Source: Dryas octopetala (lineage: Eukaryota; Streptophyta; Magnoliopsida; Rosales; Rosaceae). Taken from it: a stretch of 64,000 bases of DNA. The notes below the pieces were generated by a model. The model searched no databases, had not been told where the DNA came from, and saw only the letters and a program-made list of their open reading frames with translations. Location: contig OY992836.1 in assembly GCA_963921425.1 (NCBI GenBank), positions 17,935,614 through 17,999,613 of the forward strand, in the 5' to 3' direction. The position numbers were made by a program, and so were the translations under genes. Below are positions 61,325-64,000 of the stretch, one piece after another. Each line of letters starts with the position of its first letter. Within the stretch, counting starts at the first letter, position 1.

Positions 61325-61975
61325 ACCTTACAAGTTCTCTTCTTTTGTTTTTAATTTTTGGATAGGGGAAGAAGAGTTTAATGGAATTTGTCATGCTTGG
61401 AACTCCTTATAATTCAGTGTGTATTTGACCCCATGCTGCCTCTATAGAACTGAACTCAAGCAAAAAAAAAAGTATTGAAAAAGCCATCAAATAAAATAGC
61501 CCTTGATCATCATATGATTCAATCTCAGACCAAGAAACATCCAACAGAAACCATTTGCCGAATTCATCCAATTTTGCTACTTCAGTCAAAACCAGTCAAA
61601 CTAAATCTGAATCTACCCGGTGAAGAAATCAAAGATATAAAGAAAAATATCTAAGAAACTCAAACACCCAAGAAGCTAAAATGTATTACTAATCTTTACA
61701 GTTTCCAAAATCAAAAATCAATCTACGCCACTTTCCTATCAAAAGAAGAAAAAAAAGTTTAGAAAATAATGAATTTGAGTCAATGTTGAAAGAGAATCCA
61801 ACACAAATTGTACCTGAAACAAAATCTTGATACGCTCAAGGGGTGCCACCACAGTCTTTGCAACCCCACCTGCAACACCACCAGCAATCAGCTCCTTGGC
61901 AAACACAGGCATGGCCTCTATTATTCCATCCAGGTACATATTATTCATCTCTCTCTCTTCTCTCTTCTCTGCCAT
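59695..61975 (-). CDS. Mitochondrial coenzyme A transporter, CoAc1/CoAc2-like (mitochondrial carrier family)
   Basis: Seven exons, phase-consistent: 61814-61975, 60974-61059, 60679-60886, 60421-60547, 60125-60309, 59919-60041, 59695-59832; 342 residues. It should carry CoA across the inner mitochondrial membrane. The three carrier modules each bear the signature PxDxxRxKxQ or a variant: [11 protein letters not shown] (residues about 44-54), [13 protein letters not shown] (about 140-152) and [11 protein letters not shown] (about 246-256), each with two transmembrane helices. Diagnostic strings [35 protein letters not shown] and [20 protein letters not shown] match the Arabidopsis CoAc proteins At1g14560/At4g26180. 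The start at [12 protein letters not shown] fits the usual short N-terminus; the frame is open from there and the family lacks a cleaved presequence. Gene appears intact. A (TC)n repeat lies in intron 1. Confidence 0.93.
61266..61321. repeat. (TC)n microsatellite in intron 1 of the CoA carrier
   Basis: About 27 uninterrupted CT/TC dinucleotides after CTATCTAT. Confidence 0.95.
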
Positions 61976-63229
61976 TGCAGCAAGCTTAGAACTTGAAGAA
62001 ACAGAGAAGAGAGAGAGGGGTTGTTTCTGCTTTCTGGGTATCTGATAGAAGGGACAGTTGGAGCAGAGAAGAGGGAAGAATCGAAACGTTTTCTTTGGTT
62101 TGATGCGTGCGCAATGGTGGACTGGACTATATATGTATGGGGACAGCTGACAAGTCAGAGAAGCACAAACTTTGCTTAGATTCTATATTTTAATGTAATA
62201 GAAAACGATTATTGGTTGTAGAGCTTTGTTGAACTACTTTTGTTTCTATTTTACTTGTTCCAAGATGAAAAGAATCTCATAATCAGGACCCTCCAATTCG
62301 TGGCCCTAATTTCAGTCATGGATAAGTGCATAACTATAATGGCATATTGTAACTCAAAGATTAAATTAAATGAAATCAAAGACTGCCACTTGTTCGATTT
62401 TAAATTGAGTGTTATTGCATGATTAACGTGATCAATAGAGATTCTGTCATAGGGCATACCCTACGGAATTAATTGGGTCTCATATATTATTTTGAGTTCA
62501 TCCAGTAAGCAAACATATATTCTGCCGTTACATACAATTACTTTTGATGATAAAGAAACTTATACACTACTAAAAAATAAACTCATCAAAATCCAAGAGT
62601 TAAAAATGTGGTTATATTCGTACAATCACTGTATAGTAGAATTTCAGTTACGAGTGTATGGTATGCTAATGAATTATAAATAAAATGATTATTTTCGGTC
62701 CAAAACAATATTGATGATTATTTTACTAGCAAGCAGCAAGACTGGTGCGTGTATCTTACCAAAATAAATGAATGGTAGGTGCAACACGTTTTCTGGATAC
62801 GTTCTCTAAATCACCAGAAAGAAAGAACCACAGAAGCATGAGGAAAGTGACAATGACAAAATTAACGTATTGTCCAAACTCCACCTAATTAGAGTTCCTA
62901 AATTTGTAGTCAGATGCCTGAAAATTGTGGGTTTCTCAATAGCCACTTGTAATTTGATCATAAGCAAGTTAAGCAACATAGTTGAACATCAACGGGCCCA
63001 ATTACCTACAAGTTTGGGACAAGATTGGCTGAGACTGGAGAGATTTCTTGAACTAAAACCCAGTAGTCTACATGCTTAGGTATATGTTAAGAAATCCTAA
63101 AAATGAAGGATAACTATTACAATCAAATCTGTGTTGCCTTAAAATTGAAGTCATATGACAAATTGCCAACTGCTAGTGACCTTTGCTTTCAGTCATCAGG
63201 CATAGTCTGACATTTGTGGTGAGATGAGT
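61976..63229. other. Intergenic region between carrier promoter and phosphatase 3' end
   Basis: The first about 130 bp are the leader and promoter of the carrier gene (purine-rich GAGAGAGAGG near 62009). The rest is AT-rich with no recognised gene or element. Confidence 0.4.
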
Positions 63230-63514
63230 TCAACTGACTGGAGTCACTGCTTCCTCAGTAGAAATTCTGTGGATAAGGTGAAGTAATATCTTCTCAAGCT
63301 CCTCTCCATCACTCCATTCATTGATGTCAGCCTTGATAAGCGTTGTATTGCTGCAGATGCGCTCCCATAGAGCATAGTACTTCCTTGGCATTACATGGTC
63401 TCCTTCTACAAGCTTCAGAGTTGGGCAAAAATCATTTCTTCCATCTCCTAGGTAGATAAATCTTTTCCTCCCATTTTCCGAAACATAAGCTCGGATTTTG
63501 TCAATCACCAGACC
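63230..63514 (-). CDS. Last exon of a HAD phosphatase (thiamine phosphate phosphatase-like / phosphoethanolamine phosphatase family), partial
   Basis: The exon encodes GLVIDKIRAYVSENGRKRF, then IYLGDGRNDFCPTLKL, VEGDHVMPRK, ERICSNTTLIKADI and EWSDGEELEKILLHLIHRI, ending at the stop at 63230-63232. GDGRNDFCP is HAD motif IV, which binds the metal. It matches the C-terminal part of plant At4g29530-type proteins, related to the PEPC1/PPsPase1 phosphatases. The acceptor TTAG is at 63515-63518. The N-terminal exons with the DFDxT nucleophile are not found up to 64000, so they lie beyond the window. Substrate cannot be told from this piece. A GLVIDKI exon border fits the family. Confidence 0.85.
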   Translation of the reverse strand, partial: GLVIDKIRAYVSENGRKRFIYLGDGRNDFCPTLKLVEGDHVMPRKYYALWERICSNTTLIKADINEWSDGEELEKILLHLIHRISTEEAVTPVS

Positions 63515-64000
63515 CTAAGATGGAAAGGATAAGACCTCAGTTTTATATGGAAGAAAGCTACTGTAATGAGAAGAAGTAAAAAAAATTCTATGGGACTAAA
63601 ACATATTGAAATGGGAAATAGCCTCTTCAATATCAAACCACAGGACATAACTGAAGCAGAACTCGCTGATATGATAGACCAAGTCACAAAACTTCTTTTC
63701 TTAATAGTGAACCATCTCCACCCCACAGCAGAAATGATAGAAATGCTTAGTTTTGTGTTTATTTTGTAAAAGTTAGGATGGTGAATGATAGAAAAGAAGT
63801 CAATTCATTTTTTTTTTTTCTGCATATGGTATATTGGTGCAGATCAACCCTATTTTTCTTGGGGGATACCATGGAAGGGTCGGTGAATTTGATACCTCTA
63901 TACAAACACTTGAGTCTTAAAACTAATCACCTACCCAAAATTGCATCCAATTTTTGTTTTCTAAATGTCACTGGAAAAAGATTGGAAATGAAGGTGCAAC
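63515..64000. other. Intron of the phosphatase gene, running off the window
   Basis: AT-rich, no CPPNMCK-type or DFDxT-type coding found on the minus strand, so interpreted as part of an intron before the last exon. Confidence 0.55.

Overview
The window is nuclear DNA from a flowering plant. Evidence: spliced genes with GT-AG introns, plant-specific families (a DYW-type PPR protein, EFFECTOR OF TRANSCRIPTION, a DEAH11/12-type helicase relic), a plastid accD fragment, and an AT-rich background full of hAT, MULE and LTR remnants. The gene set is eudicot. The style of the repeats suggests Rosaceae, but that is an inference from memory and is not proven here. There is one assembly gap of exactly 200 N (23009-23208).

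Layout. 0.3-9.3 kb: two intact minus-strand genes, an intronless SF3B1 spliceosomal subunit and a nine-exon USP-kinase. 9.3-14.2 kb: gene-free, holding a block that recurs at 23.2-24.3 kb, a 156-bp tandem repeat and a palindrome cluster. 14.2-19.5 kb: an EFFECTOR OF TRANSCRIPTION gene and a serine acetyltransferase (SAT). 19.5-31 kb: fragmented repeats, the gap, a Copia 3' end, hAT-like and LTR-like pieces, and a broken DEAH11/12-like RNA helicase. 31.6-33.3 kb: a small three-exon gene encoding a dead kinase lobe fused to a KEN RNase domain (RNase L/IRE1 type) whose W/D/R/H residues are kept. 35.9-40.2 kb: a long inverted-repeat element next to a hAT element with a perfect 8-bp target duplication. 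40.4-48.5 kb: two tandem genes that encode only the C-terminal regulatory domain of methylenetetrahydrofolate reductase (MTHFR), with an uncharacterised propeller-like gene between them that may splice into the second copy. 48.5-57 kb: duplicated tails, an accD fragment with a solo LTR beside it, a MULE-type MITE and a perfect hairpin. 57.2-64 kb: an intact DYW2-like PPR gene, a seven-exon mitochondrial CoA carrier, and the last exon of a HAD phosphatase that runs off the window.

The housekeeping genes at both ends (splicing, organelle RNA editing, mitochondrial CoA import) look ordinary. The middle 40 kb is the accessory part. It was built by repeated segmental duplication of a SAT/MTHFR tail-to-tail neighbourhood: pieces of the MTHFR 3' flank recur near 19.9, 27.3, 42.7 and 48.6 kb, and the SAT 3' flank recurs inverted at 49.2 kb. 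The most novel candidates are the pseudokinase-KEN nuclease, the stand-alone MTHFR regulatory domains with the possible propeller fusion, and the tandemly triplicated 5' splice-site region in the SAT intron. All splice joins were worked out by eye from GT-AG sites, reading phase and remembered protein families; none was tested by alignment or transcripts.
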